From Siphonodentalium dalli (lineage: Eukaryota; Mollusca; Scaphopoda; Gadilida; Siphonodentaliidae), in assembly GCA_032622095.1 (NCBI GenBank), contig CP136066.1, positions 169,332,664 to 169,396,663 on the forward strand: a DNA stretch of 64,000 nucleotides, in the 5' to 3' direction. Position 1 is the stretch's first letter; every line of letters begins with the position of its first letter. Below, piece by piece: positions 49,911 to 61,020 of the stretch. A program made the position numbers and the translations under genes. The notes under the pieces were generated by a model. It had not been told where the DNA came from. It ran no database searches and saw only the letters and a list, made by a program, of their open reading frames with translations.

Positions 49911-50229
49911 ATGCACGCGGTTACTGAGGTCAATCCCGTATCACTACATGTATGACAGCCCATAGTTGTCACTTAAATTTTGTCTTTCTGTGGCGTGATA
50001 TCTATACATTTCAAATATTGTGTTCGTCGTGTGGTTCCGTATATATACATGGCAGTGAACGTATTATTGCAGACATGCTAAAGATGAATTCAGGGTTTCA
50101 AACCTCCAGTTACAACAACAGCATACACCTATTAACCACTTTCGCGTTGTGTTACTGCAGTCAATGAAATATATTAGGATTTACAGCTGGGTTACCGGTA
50201 AAATCTCGATATTAACGTGGTCTTTACGT

Positions 50230-50254
50230 GGTGTTATCTCTCTCTCTCTCCCCC

Positions 50255-50309
<55 letters not shown>

Positions 50310-50310
50310 A
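50230..50310. repeat. (CT)n followed by (AT)n microsatellite
   Basis: About 35 bp of CT/TC repeat pass into about 35 bp of AT repeat, just before the first Helitron-like unit. Confidence 0.9.
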
Positions 50311-50958
50311 CCGATTTCGATGAAACTTGGTATGTGGGTATATTTTCGGCCGGGAACTGGCATAGGCCTATTAATTTGCCCGTGCGACGTGACCTTGAAA
50401 TCGGGTAATTTCAAGGTCAAACGCCCGAATATCACGGGATTTCGATGAAACTTGGTATGTGGTGGTATCTTCGGTCGGAGAGTGGCATAAACCTATTAAT
50501 TTGCCCGTGCGACGTGACATTGACCTTGAAATCGGGTCATTTCAAGGTCAAACGCTCGAATATCACGGGATTTCGATGCAACTTGGTATGTGGGGCTACA
50601 TTCGTATGGGGAGTCTCATAAGCATATTCGTTTGCCCGTGCGACGTGACCTTGACCTTGAAATCGGGTCAATTCAAGGTCAAATCGCCAATTTTGATGGG
50701 ATTTCGACGAAATTTGATACATGGGGGTACTTTTGTCAACTGAGTGTTTTGGACGGGTCGAGTCGTGACCCCGACCTTCAAAATGATCAATTCAAGGTCA
50801 AATCGGGTAAAACCGGATGGATTTCGACGGGCACGTTTGTCGGGTACTTTTGTACGGGCAGAGTTTTGGACTGATCTAATCGTGACCCCCACTTGACCTT
50901 GACCTTCAAAATGGACAATTCAAGGTCAAAGCCCGGAGGAAGTCGGGTCACCTTCTAG
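50311..50958 (+). mobile_element. Helitron-like element A with internal 125-135 bp repeats
   Basis: About five units begin GATTTCGATGAAACTTGGTA and contain TTGCCCGTGCGACGTGACCT and TCAAGGTCAAA. The end has a hairpin-capable CCCGGAGGAAGTCGGG followed by CACCTTCTAG and T, as at Helitron 3' ends. No Rep/helicase frame is present, so it is non-autonomous. Confidence 0.65.
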
Positions 50959-50960
50959 TA

Positions 50961-51504
50961 TCTCATATATATTTTTGAAGACCTCTGTCTGTCTGTATGT
51001 TTGTCTGTATGTTTGTCATTAATACAAATCTACGATTCTCGACCGATCGGGACGAAACTTGGTGCGTGTGTGTAGTTTGACCAGGCGGTGGACGTTGTCG
51101 TATTGGCGAGCCCGTGCGGCGCCCGCTTCGCGCATGCGCAGACGAGATCTCGGAAACGGGTGGAGCTATCGACTTGAAATTTGGTATGTGAATGTATCTT
51201 GCCCCGGATACGAATTTTATCTGGTCGCCAAGCCCGTGCGACGCCAGCTTCGCGCATGCGCAGACGAGATCTCGGAAACGGGTGGAGCTATCGACTTGAA
51301 ATTTGGTATGTGAATGTATCTTGCCCCGGATACGAATTTTATCGGGTCGCCGAGCCCGTGCGACGCCAGCTTCGCGCATGCGCAGACCAGATATCGGAAA
51401 CGGGTAGAGCTATCGACTTGAAATTTGGTTTTTGAAACGGGTGGAGCTATCGACTTGAAATTTGGTTTTTGAATAGCCCGGACAACGTCGGGCTCATCGG
51501 CTAG
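50961..51504 (+). mobile_element. Helitron-like element B, head-to-tail with A
   Basis: Begins TCTCATATATATTTTTGAAG, then CTGTCTGTCTG. Three units of about 122 bp carry GATCTCGGAAACGGGTGGAG, CTATCGACTTGAAATTTGG and CTTCGCGCATGCGCAGAC. It ends with AGCCCGGACAACGTCGGGCT, a hairpin, then CATCGGCTAG. Overlapping ORFs on both strands are shadows of the units. Confidence 0.7.
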
Positions 51505-51930
51505 TCTATTGTATATTTTGGAAGATCTGTCTGTGTGTCTGTCTGTGTTCGCGATGAACTCGAAAACGACCGAGCCGATTTCGATGAAACTTGGTACGTG
51601 TGGATATTTTCGGCCGGGAACGGGCATAGGCCTATTAATGTGTCCGTGCGACGTGACCTTGAAATCGGGTAATTTCAAGGTCAAACGCCCGAATATCTCG
51701 CGATTTAGATGAAACTTGGTATGTGGGGGTATTTTCGGCCGAGGGGTGACATGAGCCTATTAATTCGCCTGTGCGACGTGACCTTGACATTGAAATAGGG
51801 TCATTTCAAGGTCAAACGCCCGAATATCACGGGATTTCGATGAAACTTGGTATGTGGGGGTATTTTCGGCCGGGGAGTGGCATAGGCTCATTAATTTGCC
51901 CGTGCGACGTGACATTGAAATCAGGTCAAT
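51505..51930 (+). mobile_element. Helitron-like element C, truncated, directly after B
   Basis: Starts TCTATTGTATATTTTGGAAG with CTGTCTGTG, directly after the CTAG of element B. Its two and a half units are of element A type (GATGAAACTTGGTA, CGTGCGACGTGACCTTGA). No 3' hairpin with CTAG was found; it fades near 51930. Confidence 0.65.
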
Positions 51931-52199
51931 CCACTTGTATAAGAATTAGTATACAATATATATGGAATTATGATACAACAGATGTATATACACGATGGCG
52001 TCGGGTCCATCACTGTGCGTCCGGGGGGGGGGGGGTCCTGCTATAGTCTGTGCTACTTTATTATATTTAACGGTAATGCAGCCTAGTCGCTGATGTCAAA
52101 ACGGCAGGTTGAAGTTATGTAAGTTTGAACAAAATTGAATAACTTTCTATTTAAATTGCCATTTAGCGAGATGTCACCAATAAGTAGCTTTCCGTAATT

Positions 52200-53092
52200 C
52201 TATGATGCTAGAGTAATTCTATGACGTGTGTACAGCCCGCAATTAAAGAAATCATGACTTGCATCTTCAACTGGATGACCACATCGGCAACTTGGATTGT
52301 CACTAATAAAGTTGCAAAATTTGTCAGCATTTAGGTCGCTACATAAGTTACGGAGCTTACAGTGGATTATGTTCTGTCGTCGTTTTCCTATATTGAAATG
52401 ATCAGGGGGTTTCAGTACTATATTTGTTGATGCTAATTTTGTTTTGAAAACGTTTAGTGAGCAACTAGTTCTTACTTCTTTGGAGATTTCGTCCCAGTCC
52501 TTAGTTGATCGCGGGAAGAATGAATCATTAGTTGATCGCGGGAAGAATGAATTATTAAAATGTTTAGTCCTCCATTGATATGGCGGGAAAGAGATATTGT
52601 ATCTTAGTCTATTGGTCGTTTCTGGGCGGGTTGGCAAGAGATCAGTCAAATAGCTTGGGGTTTTATGGTTTACTATCCTATACATGGTATGCAATCTGTG
52701 ATATTTTCGTCTGTCCGTCAATGTTCTCCAACCTAATTCGCATAATAGTTTATCTTGTGGGACTGATCGGGTAAGTCCAGTGATTAAACGGGCAGCATCG
52801 GCGTGTAATCTGTCTAACTTGATCAAAAGGTTTGCAGGGGCCGATCCCAGACTACATCGGCGTAGTCCATAAGGGGCAGTATATATGATCGGTATATTAT
52901 TTCCAGTGTGTTTCGATTAAGCATAAACTTCAACTTTCTCAAGTAAGCGAGGCGTCCGTAAAGCTTTAACAATTCATCAATTTGTCGGTTCCAGTCCATA
53001 TCACTTTGAATGAATAACCCGAGATGTTTATAAGACTCTACTTGACTTATACTGCTACCGTTTAGTGATAAAGGGATTATAAGGTAAAGCAA
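52200..53092 (-). mobile_element. Degraded non-LTR retrotransposon 3' end (reverse-transcriptase C-terminal part)
   Basis: Two minus-strand frames join across a frameshift near 52825. The upstream one has YKHLGLFIQSDMDWNRQIDE and later YILPLMDYADVVWD, typical of the thumb region following the reverse-transcriptase domain. The downstream one has LDRLHADAARLITGLTRSV, LLCELGWRTLTDRRKYHRL and the terminal cysteine cluster CRCGHPVEDASHDFFNC. The polymerase core and everything 5' of it are missing, as after 5'-truncated insertion. A tandem duplication of about 27 bp at 52501-52555 repeats SFFPRST. The type resembles CR1/L2-like elements, but the clade is not certain. It lies inside the proposed first intron of gene B. 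Confidence 0.88.
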
Positions 53093-54114
53093 TTAGGGTG
53101 TCTGGACGTTATATAAACGTGAGACTTGTATTCGATTCTGTTGATATAATCGGATACACACATTATATTTAACACAGTTTTTTTATATAATTAAAACTTT
53201 AGAATCGGTGTAGTATAAAAACAAAGTTTGGAAATTTTTTCCAAAAACTCCATTCAAATGCCTAAATAAGTAGAATGGTTTTGTCCTATGATATCTATCT
53301 AATATATTTAACCCATTCAGGTCGGTAAAATAGTCAATAATGTATTATGAAGACTTCTGACTGTTTTATAAATATATAGGTGTGAATTACATAATTTACC
53401 GAAATCATCCTTTAATAGTGATTATTATTACTATGTACTTAACATCACACAAGATATATTCGAGAACTTTCCACAATATAGCTGTAGATCATGACTGACT
53501 TTAATTAACATTAAATTTTGTCATAACAAATACGAAAAAAATGAACGCTCTTTATATAACTATTATGCTGCAACCTACAATTAAGTGTTGGTATAACGAT
53601 TTGCTATAATATAATTGATCTTACCTGGCCACTAATAAGTCTCGATGGTGAAAAATAATAGATTTCAAAAATCTGATATCTAATAACTCAGATCTTTGAT
53701 GGATGGGTTCCACCACTCGAATCAAATGTTTTACCCCCCCCCGAAGCCAAATGAATAGTAAATGAGGGGAGTTTAATCGGATTATGCATCTTTAAGATAT
53801 CAAAACTTTACGAAATAGATTATCCCATCGTGATGAAAGTTTACAATGGAATGATCGATTATTCAGCTGGAGGGTGTTCAAGAAAACTGAGTAGACGACC
53901 ACCAGATGAAAAGATAATGTAATAAAACAAGTGCTATACAGAAGCATTCCTATTCACTGGTGGGGAAATGATTAGATGATAAGTTCAACGAACGACCTAT
54001 GTTGAACTTATTATCTGAACATTTCCTATAAGGCAACCACTCGTTAATGAGTATTTAGTAAAGAATGGGTTAGTATCCTAATCAATTAATTAAAACTATG
54101 ACATCGTTACTCAC
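53093..54114. other. Proposed gene B intron 1, distal part
   Basis: Upstream (5') of the retrotransposon fragment. It includes the foldback-arm relative at 53670-53805 and a TTAA-MITE-related end at 53985-54075. Otherwise nothing is recognised. Confidence 0.4.
53670..53805. mobile_element. Single-arm relative of the long foldback
   Basis: Shares CTTTGATGG(A/G)TGGGTTCC, CTCGAATCAAAT and CGGATT...ATCTTTAA with 17095-17225, in the same order, with about a quarter of positions changed. Confidence 0.65.
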
Positions 54115-54117
54115 CAT
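54115..54117 (-). CDS. Calmodulin gene B, candidate exon 1 coding part (ATG then donor)
   Basis: On the minus strand ATG is followed at once by the strong donor GTGAGTAAC and has A at position -3. Calmodulin genes commonly break the frame right after the initiator codon, and exon 2 of gene B needs such a partner. With this ATG the coding pieces are 3+31+144+243+29 = 450 nt, 149 codons plus stop. The implied intron 1 is 7.4 kb. The sequence upstream is richer in CG than its surroundings, as in an untranslated leader or promoter. Another minus-strand ATG before GTAATA lies at 48078-48080 but has a weaker donor. The choice is inferred and would be settled by a cDNA. Confidence 0.5.
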
Positions 54118-54290
54118 TATAAATAAGTGTTCGTGTAAGAGAGGCAGAACTTTACGGTGTATGCGCAGCCGGTGTCGATGGGTGACCGGACAGTAATGAC
54201 GAATTTGTCGCAATGCGCAAAATGACGTGTCATTTGTCACGCTCCGAAAAGCCGAAAAACAAGAACCGATCCCCCACCAAATATATCCAG
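54118..54290 (-). promoter_or_regulatory. Putative 5' leader and promoter of calmodulin gene B
   Basis: This CG-richer stretch lies just upstream of the candidate start codon on the minus strand. It holds a CRE-like palindrome TGACGTGTCA (54223-54232) and a TATATTT box (54279-54285, minus strand). A 38-codon upstream frame begins at 54233, and its TAA overlaps the main ATG as TAATG. Neither the start site nor promoter activity is shown; the assignment follows from the exon-1 proposal. Confidence 0.35.
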
Positions 54291-54404
54291 ACAGCGGATT
54301 ATTGTTTGCGGCTGTTTGTACATGACTGTTAAAATTGTGTTATGGACCCGATCATCAGCGAGTAAATTTCATGTGCTAGTCACGACATAGCTGTATAATT
54401 AGGG

Positions 54405-55065
54405 ACGTGGTGACAGGGGTGGCGCCTTGGATGGGGGGGGGGGGGGTCGCTCGCCACCCAACTTTAGTCAAAATTTAGAAAGTTCATGACTCATTGATAA
54501 TGTCACACCATGTATTCCAAACGGTATGGTTTTATTACTGAGGTTTCCAGAGGGTGAATTTGATTACGATAGCACGCCGTGCGTGATAGCGTCAGTAAAT
54601 TCATCATCCAGTGACCTCTTTTTAAAGAAAGTTTTGGACTCCCGAAATGGCAATCAGTTGAAAAATAGGTACGAAATGGAAAGTTCCAACCCAAAGGTGT
54701 GTGCAAAACCCAAGGTGTGTGTGCAAATTATTGAATGCGTGCACTTTTGGTCTTTGGGTCTGGTTGTGGTGTGGTTGTGCAGCTGGAAATGATACGGTAT
54801 ACTCCCCTCAGCAGAGAGGGTGAGCACAGGGACATCTCTAGAGTGTCTCCGTTAGGGGATCCACATTGAAACAGATGCCAATTTCAGTCAAAATATTGGA
54901 CCGAAAGTAGAAGCATATTCGATTTCTGTTTTAAACAAAAAAACAAATTTGCAGCATGGATTGGAATGTTATAAAAACAAGCTGGTTTCGTGTTAGGTGT
55001 GACATTTCCGACTGAATGTTTTGGCCAATGTGAGACACTCCCAAACCAACCCCCTGTCACCACAA
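54405..55065. mobile_element. Foldback-type element with AGGGACGTGGTGACAGGGG end
   Basis: The left end GGGACGTGGTGACAGGGGTGG has its inverse CCCCCTGTCACCAC near 55030-55050. A run of 15 G sits near the left end. One GAGGTC hairpin repeat (54538-54620) and GTGCAAA-type short repeats lie inside. The related element is at 43340-44800. It borders the proposed gene B promoter. Confidence 0.6.
54538..54620. repeat. GAGGTC hairpin repeat, copy inside a foldback element
   Basis: CCAGAGGGTGAATTTGATTA faces GTCAGTAAATTCATCATCC around GCACGCCGTGCGTG. Inferred member of the family at 42941-43310. Confidence 0.7.
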
Positions 55066-55276
55066 ATATTTGTTAAACTAATTACCTGAACATTCCCCAC
55101 AAACAAATACCAATCATTCTGCACTAGTACATGTAGGATACATTATCTTCGAGTTTGTATAAGTCCGCATATATATTACTGATTATTCATTCCCATCCCG
55201 TTGTTTAGTAATCCTGTTGCTGGAATAATTCGATTCCCAAATGCATTGACATGATTCAAGACTGTTAAATGCCCCC

Positions 55277-55670
55277 TTAATGTTCGAGTGCCCAGATAAC
55301 ATTATACACAACATATTCCATATTATATACCATTTGGAAGAGGAACCAAACATATATTTTTTTCAACAGAATACGGACCAGAGTGATAGTGATCGCGAGT
55401 CTCAGATTAACCCCAAGACTTCCATAGTTCAAACCAAGATATAGAGTTATTCCCCTTCCATTGAGCATGATAGACTTTATGGTACAGTCCGGATAAAAAT
55501 TAAGCACAGAACATACCTCGGTACATCGACAGAAACAACATGTTTCCAGTTTCTTCGACCGGATCAGTAGATAATACATTGTTTTGGATCTTCCTCTTTC
55601 AAATAGTACATAATATGAAATACGTTGTATATAATGTGATCTGGCGATTCGAAAATTAAGTGGGGCTTTA
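55277..55670. mobile_element. Foldback element of about 390 bp
   Basis: The left arm (55277-55345) and right arm (55590-55670) are diverged inverses: CCAGATAACATTATACACAA versus TTGTATATAATGTGATCTGG. The core is non-coding. A single-arm relative is at 33958-34050. Confidence 0.7.
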
Positions 55671-55929
55671 AAAGAATGTTAGTTTTTGCTGGAAAATTGT
55701 AAGCATCCGCTTGCAAGAACTAGCCCAATTAATACAAATGTTGGTATGAATGTCATTAAATCAGGGAAAACTCAACTGTAAATGGGCCACAATATTAGAG
55801 ATGGATGGTCAGCTGGGGATTTGGCGTTGGACATATGCCTTACAACTCATCTCAGCCCAAAGGTTTATATTAGTTCTTCCAAAATGGACGCTTACAATTT
55901 TCCAGCACAAACTAAGATTCCTTTAACAG

Positions 55930-56797
55930 TCTTCACACCGTATTACCGATCCGGATTACCACCGGTCACGATGCGGATCACTACCGGCTGAAAGTGGCTT
56001 GCCGCCGTCTTTCTTACATACATTAGAAAATGGCCACGCCAAGAAAATATAAAATAATCGCCTACGATAACCTTAGAGGTAGCATATGTTACTAGGATCT
56101 AGTTGCACGTGGCCCATTATTTATCTTCATTGGCACAATACATGATGCAAATGCATGGAATTTTCTCTTATTTCTGTTGCGTATACAAGAATGTCCATAA
56201 CTGTACAAAATGGCAATATGGTTTGTCAAGTTGAATGTAAATTAAACGCATAGTATCGATTTCCATACTCATGGGTTCCAAAAAACAGGATGCGGATCGG
56301 CACCGTTCACTATTTTATTTACACATCCGTATCACCTGCCGGTACAGATCCGTACCCGTTCATTTCATGGGTATCTATGTTCAAAACGTCCCAGATGGCC
56401 ACAAATCGAACATACAAACGTGTACATTAGGCGAATGACTTAGTAAATGGTCTATCTTTTCGTACCACGAGAATACCGCATAAAGAAATAAAACATGAAC
56501 CATCCATATCAGCTACTGCTCGAAATAATGAAACACAATGGTAAACATGCGTTACAAATATAAGAATAAGTGAACATATATTGTATACTTATCAGATTTA
56601 TCGGCGTCCTCCGCTAGCCCAGTTACTCCTATACACGAAGGGAGAACAAATTCACACCTTCCACAAAATGTAGGGCGAAAATGATCCAACTATACATATA
56701 CAATGATGCCACGTGGCACGCTTTTGTCAAAACAGCCGGTAGTGATCCGCACCGTGACCGGTGGTAATCCGGATCGGTAATACGGTGTGGTCTTGAA
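55930..56797. mobile_element. Element with 60-bp inverted ends
   Basis: The left end (55930-55991) and right end (56733-56797) are inverses with few mismatches, sharing CCGATCCGGATTACCACCGG and GCGGATCACTACCGGCTG. The 740-bp interior has further CGGATC-type motifs near 56290-56360, and no transposase was recognised. Confidence 0.75.
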
Positions 56798-56933
56798 GCA
56801 GTGTTGCTCTTCATTCAATTATTTTACTAGTTCCGATCGTGTACCTTTCATCGCAGTTACATTAATTCATTTTAAATAAGTTTTTTATACTTGCTGAGAA
56901 CGCTCTTCCCAAAATTTCCCTTCTAATGCCCTA

Positions 56934-57068
56934 ATTAATCTACTCTTTAACTACAGCAGAATTATGGGTAACCTTTCAGGATTTAGTCGGAACTATGGCT
57001 TGTTGCCATTCATCGGAAAGCTCTCCATAATTCTGCTGTAGTTAAAGAGTCGATTACTTAGGGCATTA
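56934..57068. repeat. Foldback
   Basis: Arms of 34 and 44 bp (TAATGCCCTAATTAATCTAC and its inverse) including a perfect 27-bp core CTCTTTAACTACAGCAGAAT plus TATGG, around a 57-nt loop. Confidence 0.8.
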
Positions 57069-57550
57069 CTGAAAGTCATCATTTTTACATTTTTATTGTT
57101 ATTTTATATGCTTTCAGACAGCATAGATTCCTTGATATATTTAGCAATATATATGTTTGATATGCATTTAATGTGTATCAAACAATCAAAAACATATATA
57201 TTGCGAAATAGTTTAATACTGGTTGTATTAGTTGTGGCAAATCGATTATGATCAAGATGGCTGTAAACGCCCTTTATCAAACACCAGTGCAGCCATTGGT
57301 TGGTTGGTTCAAGTAGCTTCCTCCGTTGTCTTTGGAGAACCCTGTAGAAACAGGTATGTTGTGATCTTCTATTGAAGCACCAATCAGTTTCTGGTATATA
57401 TCAGAAGTGTCTAACACAGAAGAAGAAGCACATGTAGTATGAATATCACATAATTATACAGTTGTTAGTCAGCCTAATCAAATGGTTAGATTAGGAGAAA
57501 TTTAATTTGACACATAGTCCATGATTGTATAGTAGAGTTAGTTTGTGAAA

Positions 57551-58130
57551 TTACTGAGGATTAAGAATTGCTGTTCTGGCTAAATGAAGTTCGAACAACA
57601 TGGTTCTGCTAATCTTCTCCACATTGTTTGATATTGTATTAGTCTGACCTATCAACAAATCTAGTGACTTATGAGAGCAGTCCAGCAAGCAGTGGAGCAT
57701 GCTCCGATCATCAGTTCATTACTGCTGGTGATACGATCGGCCAACTCATCTTCACACTTCTCATAAAGGACCTGTTTGAGAGCTTCTAGATGGTTCCGCC
57801 TGACATCAGATAAAGCTTGACATTCTAGAATGAAGTGAAGTCTATCTTCTGGCTGCTTGTTACAAAGATGGCAAACATGGCTGACCTCAAATTGATTGAA
57901 CTTGTGACGATTCGCTTGTATGGTGTAAGATCCTGTTAAGAGCTTGGCTTTGATCATTGCCTTCCTGATATCTCTGCAATCTGAGGGGACAGATGCCCAG
58001 ATATTGTGTGGCTCCAAAGTTGGCTTCTCCTGCACCTGAAGATATCTTAGCGATGATTTGCCCTCTACTTCATCCTCCCATATTACATTTTTCAAACATG
58101 AAAGTCTCCTACATGCAGAAACACCGCCAA
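57551..58130 (-). mobile_element. Second degraded non-LTR retrotransposon 3' end
   Basis: The minus-strand frame at 57661-58095 contains IWASVPSDCRDIRKAMIKAK, LLTGSYTIQANRHKFNQFEV and the cysteine cluster CHLCNKQPEDRLHFILEC, a pattern of non-LTR retrotransposon C-termini. Reading can be extended upstream through GGVSACRRLSC to about 58130. Beyond a frameshift at the TAG near 57661 it continues in another frame through EKISRTMLFELHLARTAIL to a stop at 57551. It is a different family from the copy at 52200-53092 and is inactive. Confidence 0.8.
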
Positions 58131-58189
58131 ATTGTCAACCTTAGAAAAAATAACGGTACTTTTTGGTAACGGCGTCAGTTTGCCCTATC

Positions 58190-59060
58190 AGCAACATCAC
58201 CCCTGGTCAAGTGGTCCTGCTAATACGCTATGATGCTGCTGGTCCTGCTGAATTGCTATGATGCGGGTATGGCAAACGGATGCCGTTATGAAATAGTACC
58301 GTTATACTTTCTAAAGCTGTCATATTCGCGGTGTTTGACTAATCCGAGCGATTTGAGAAAAAACCAGTGTGTGTATGAAACACTCAAGAACATATATATT
58401 TTTGAAAAATATAACAATGTCTGCGCTGGTGTTTCTAAATCGACATGAATAACCATCTTGATTATAGTCAATTTTCAACTACTAATACATTTAGTATTCA
58501 AAATATTTCGTAATTTGTATGTTTGATACGCATAATGGCTTTTCCTGCATATGTTCGGATTATCGGAACACCGCGAAAAAGACAAAGTAACCAAATAGAA
58601 CGGTACTTTTTATTAACAACATCATTTTGCCCTAATATCATCATAGCAATTCAGCAGGACTCAACCGCATCATAGCACATTAGCAGGACCACTTGACCAG
58701 GGGTGAACATAGCAGTTTAGCAGGACCCACCAACATCATCGCAGACTAGCAGGAACATTTGACCGCAGGGTGATAACATGGTATTACGCGTCACGTCGGT
58801 GTCTGGCTCTCCATGGATAGATAGATAGATACATTTTATTTAAAAGTCTGAGGTAAAAACATTATACAAACACAAGCTCTGAAGAGCTTTCGACCGACTG
58901 TTAATATGTTCAGATTATCCGAACACCACGAAGAAGACAACTTTTGAAAACAATATAACGGTGCCGTTTCTTAACAGCGTCAGTTTGCCATATCATCATC
59001 ATAACAATACAGCAGGACCCGCAATCATCACATCATTAGCAGGACCACTTGTCCAGTTGT
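58190..59060. repeat. Region with AGCAGGACC-type repeat units
   Basis: Units in both orientations at 58190-58262 (inverse), 58640-58760 and 58990-59055 carry GCAGGACCACTTGACCAGGG. ATGTTCGGATTATC(C/G)GAACACC at 58550 and 58915 marks a longer duplicated segment of about 370 bp. Confidence 0.6.
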
Positions 59061-59720
59061 CGGATCTTTGACATCGACTATGTGAACTGCAGAATGCGCC
59101 CCTCTGGCAATAAAAACTAATACGGTGTCTGCAGGGAGAACAATTTCATGAAATATAAATGACCATCATGTCATCGGTTTACACCATTAACATTAATAAT
59201 AATACTACCTAAATTCGCACATGCGCTCTTTTCTAGCCCCCTGGACCGCCATTGTGTAAATATGTCTGACTCGAAATGACTTCAAACTATTATAATGGTC
59301 ATTGTAATTCCAGCTGATATTTCTCGCTAAAAACGCATTCTGATTGGTCGTATATGTATGTAGTGTTTTGTCAATCTTCAATCTCAGAGGATAATCAAAG
59401 AATATATTATTTGTTTTTGTTATGTTCTATATGAACGTAAATAGCCTTCACAGACCGTGCTCATGAGCTGGTAACTTGAGATTTTAGTTCACCAGCGTCG
59501 CCAGAAGTCGCGGAATCGAGTTCTATCAGAAAAGTTGTTTGCTATACATGTACGATCAGCAGTAAGTTGTACGGACGGTGTTCAGAGTAACCACATGGAA
59601 CATACCGAGAGATTGGACCACTGGATGAAGGAAATCCCACTCATATACTGTAATTCCGATAAGAGTGCCTTTCGTGCAGTTTCTTCTAAATTGTTGGCAG
59701 ACTGAATAAGCATTGTCACT

Positions 59721-59907
59721 GAGTCGCGGCCATATTGGACCAATCCAGCCCCTTTTCGTTTTTAAGTGCTACAGGTCTGGAGTAGCATTCCATACAGGGA
59801 AATTTTGAATATTCATGAATTCCATATGTGGAATGCTACTCCAGAACTTTGACCTGCAGCACTAAAACCTGGATGGGGCTGTGAGGATCCAATATGGCCG
59901 AGACCCT
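59721..59907. repeat. Foldback
   Basis: Arms of about 80 bp: CTGGAGTAGCATTCCATA and its inverse in the inner part, GGCCATATTGGACCAATCCA and its diverged inverse outside. The loop is AT-rich. Confidence 0.8.
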
Positions 59908-60325
59908 GTGAGAAGCTATAGGCGTATTACAATAGAGATAAGCGTACCCTGTTCCACTAGATTTTCGTGGATTCGAAAATGAGAACAGTTGTTGAACTCG
60001 TCGGAAAATGGGCTCATTCACATACTTTTTCACGCTTCAATCTCCAAAATTTTAAATCTAAGTGTCCTTTTATCTCCCAAGTAATCATCCGAAACCAAGG
60101 GATGGCTGATATCTATATACCGTATACATTCACAGTGGCGTGTGCAAACCTATTGCAAAAGTATTGCCGGATCACATTGGAAAGCTTAAGCCTTACATGA
60201 TTGAACTTCTTGAATTTTTTAGAAAACACTGTGCCGCCAATGCATTATCTTATATATGCGAGTCTCCCATTGGGAGCCTAGCATATATAAGAGAATACAT
60301 TGGCCTATGAGAGACTCGCATATAT

Positions 60326-60780
60326 GTGACCCGCCATATCAAATCCAGTCGTAAGTCGGGATTTTTTTGTACCCTGTGCCAATGCATTCTCTTATATATG
60401 CGAGTCGACCATAGGTCGCCTCGCATATATAAGAGAATGCATTGGCCTAACAATTTTTTACAATTTTAATATTTTTTTCTTGTATTCTTTAACAATTTTA
60501 TAATTTCACCCATACAGAGCCCCAGGCAAACATGAGCAGACGTCACTCTTCTATATGCTTCTATATATGTGTGGGGCTCCCTGCATGGTAATGGATGTTT
60601 TTTTTTTTTTTATGTCCTAAAAATTGTAAGAAACATTTATTTAAAAAAAAATTAAAAAAAATTGTTAGGCCAATGCATTCTCTTATATATGCGAGGCGAC
60701 CTATGGTCGACTCGCATATATAAGAGAATGCATTGGCACAGGGTAAGAAAATCCCGACTGGATTTGATATGGCGGGTCAC
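60326..60780. mobile_element. Complete double-hairpin element with GTGACCCGCC ends, nested in a related element
   Basis: The termini GTGACCCGCCATATCAAATC and its inverse bracket two hairpins like those of the TTAA MITEs, but the ends and spacer differ. It interrupts a third palindromic element whose halves lie at about 60232-60325 (hairpin with loop around CTCCCATTGGGAG) and 60781-60805. So three end types share one hairpin core. Confidence 0.82.
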
Positions 60781-60952
60781 ATATAAGATAATGCACTGGC
60801 ACATGTCACATGGCAGCCCCCTTCTTGAAAAGGTCAAATAACACTACCGCATGTTGTGCGAGAACATAGTTCATTATCACCATTTCACATGCAAGTTCTT
60901 TGCATAAACCGAAATCGCTATATAAACTATATAATTTTGTCTATTGTTTTCA

Positions 60953-61020
60953 TCATCATCATCATCATCATCATAATCATCATCATCATCATCGTCATCA
61001 TCGTCACCACCATCATCGTC
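60953..61020. repeat. (CAT)n microsatellite
   Basis: About 22 CAT/ATC repeats with a few substitutions. The poly-Ile frame across it is an artefact. Confidence 0.92.

Noticed and set aside
49628-49972. Poly-proline/glycine proteins
   Set aside because: Created by G and C homopolymer runs on both strands.
51030-51684. Several overlapping 75-155 codon frames
   Set aside because: They repeat with the 122-bp Helitron-like units on both strands and have no coding bias.
60953-61020. CRISPR-like or other spaced repeat array
   Set aside because: Simple trinucleotide repeat in a eukaryotic genome; the tandem arrays elsewhere have no spacers.
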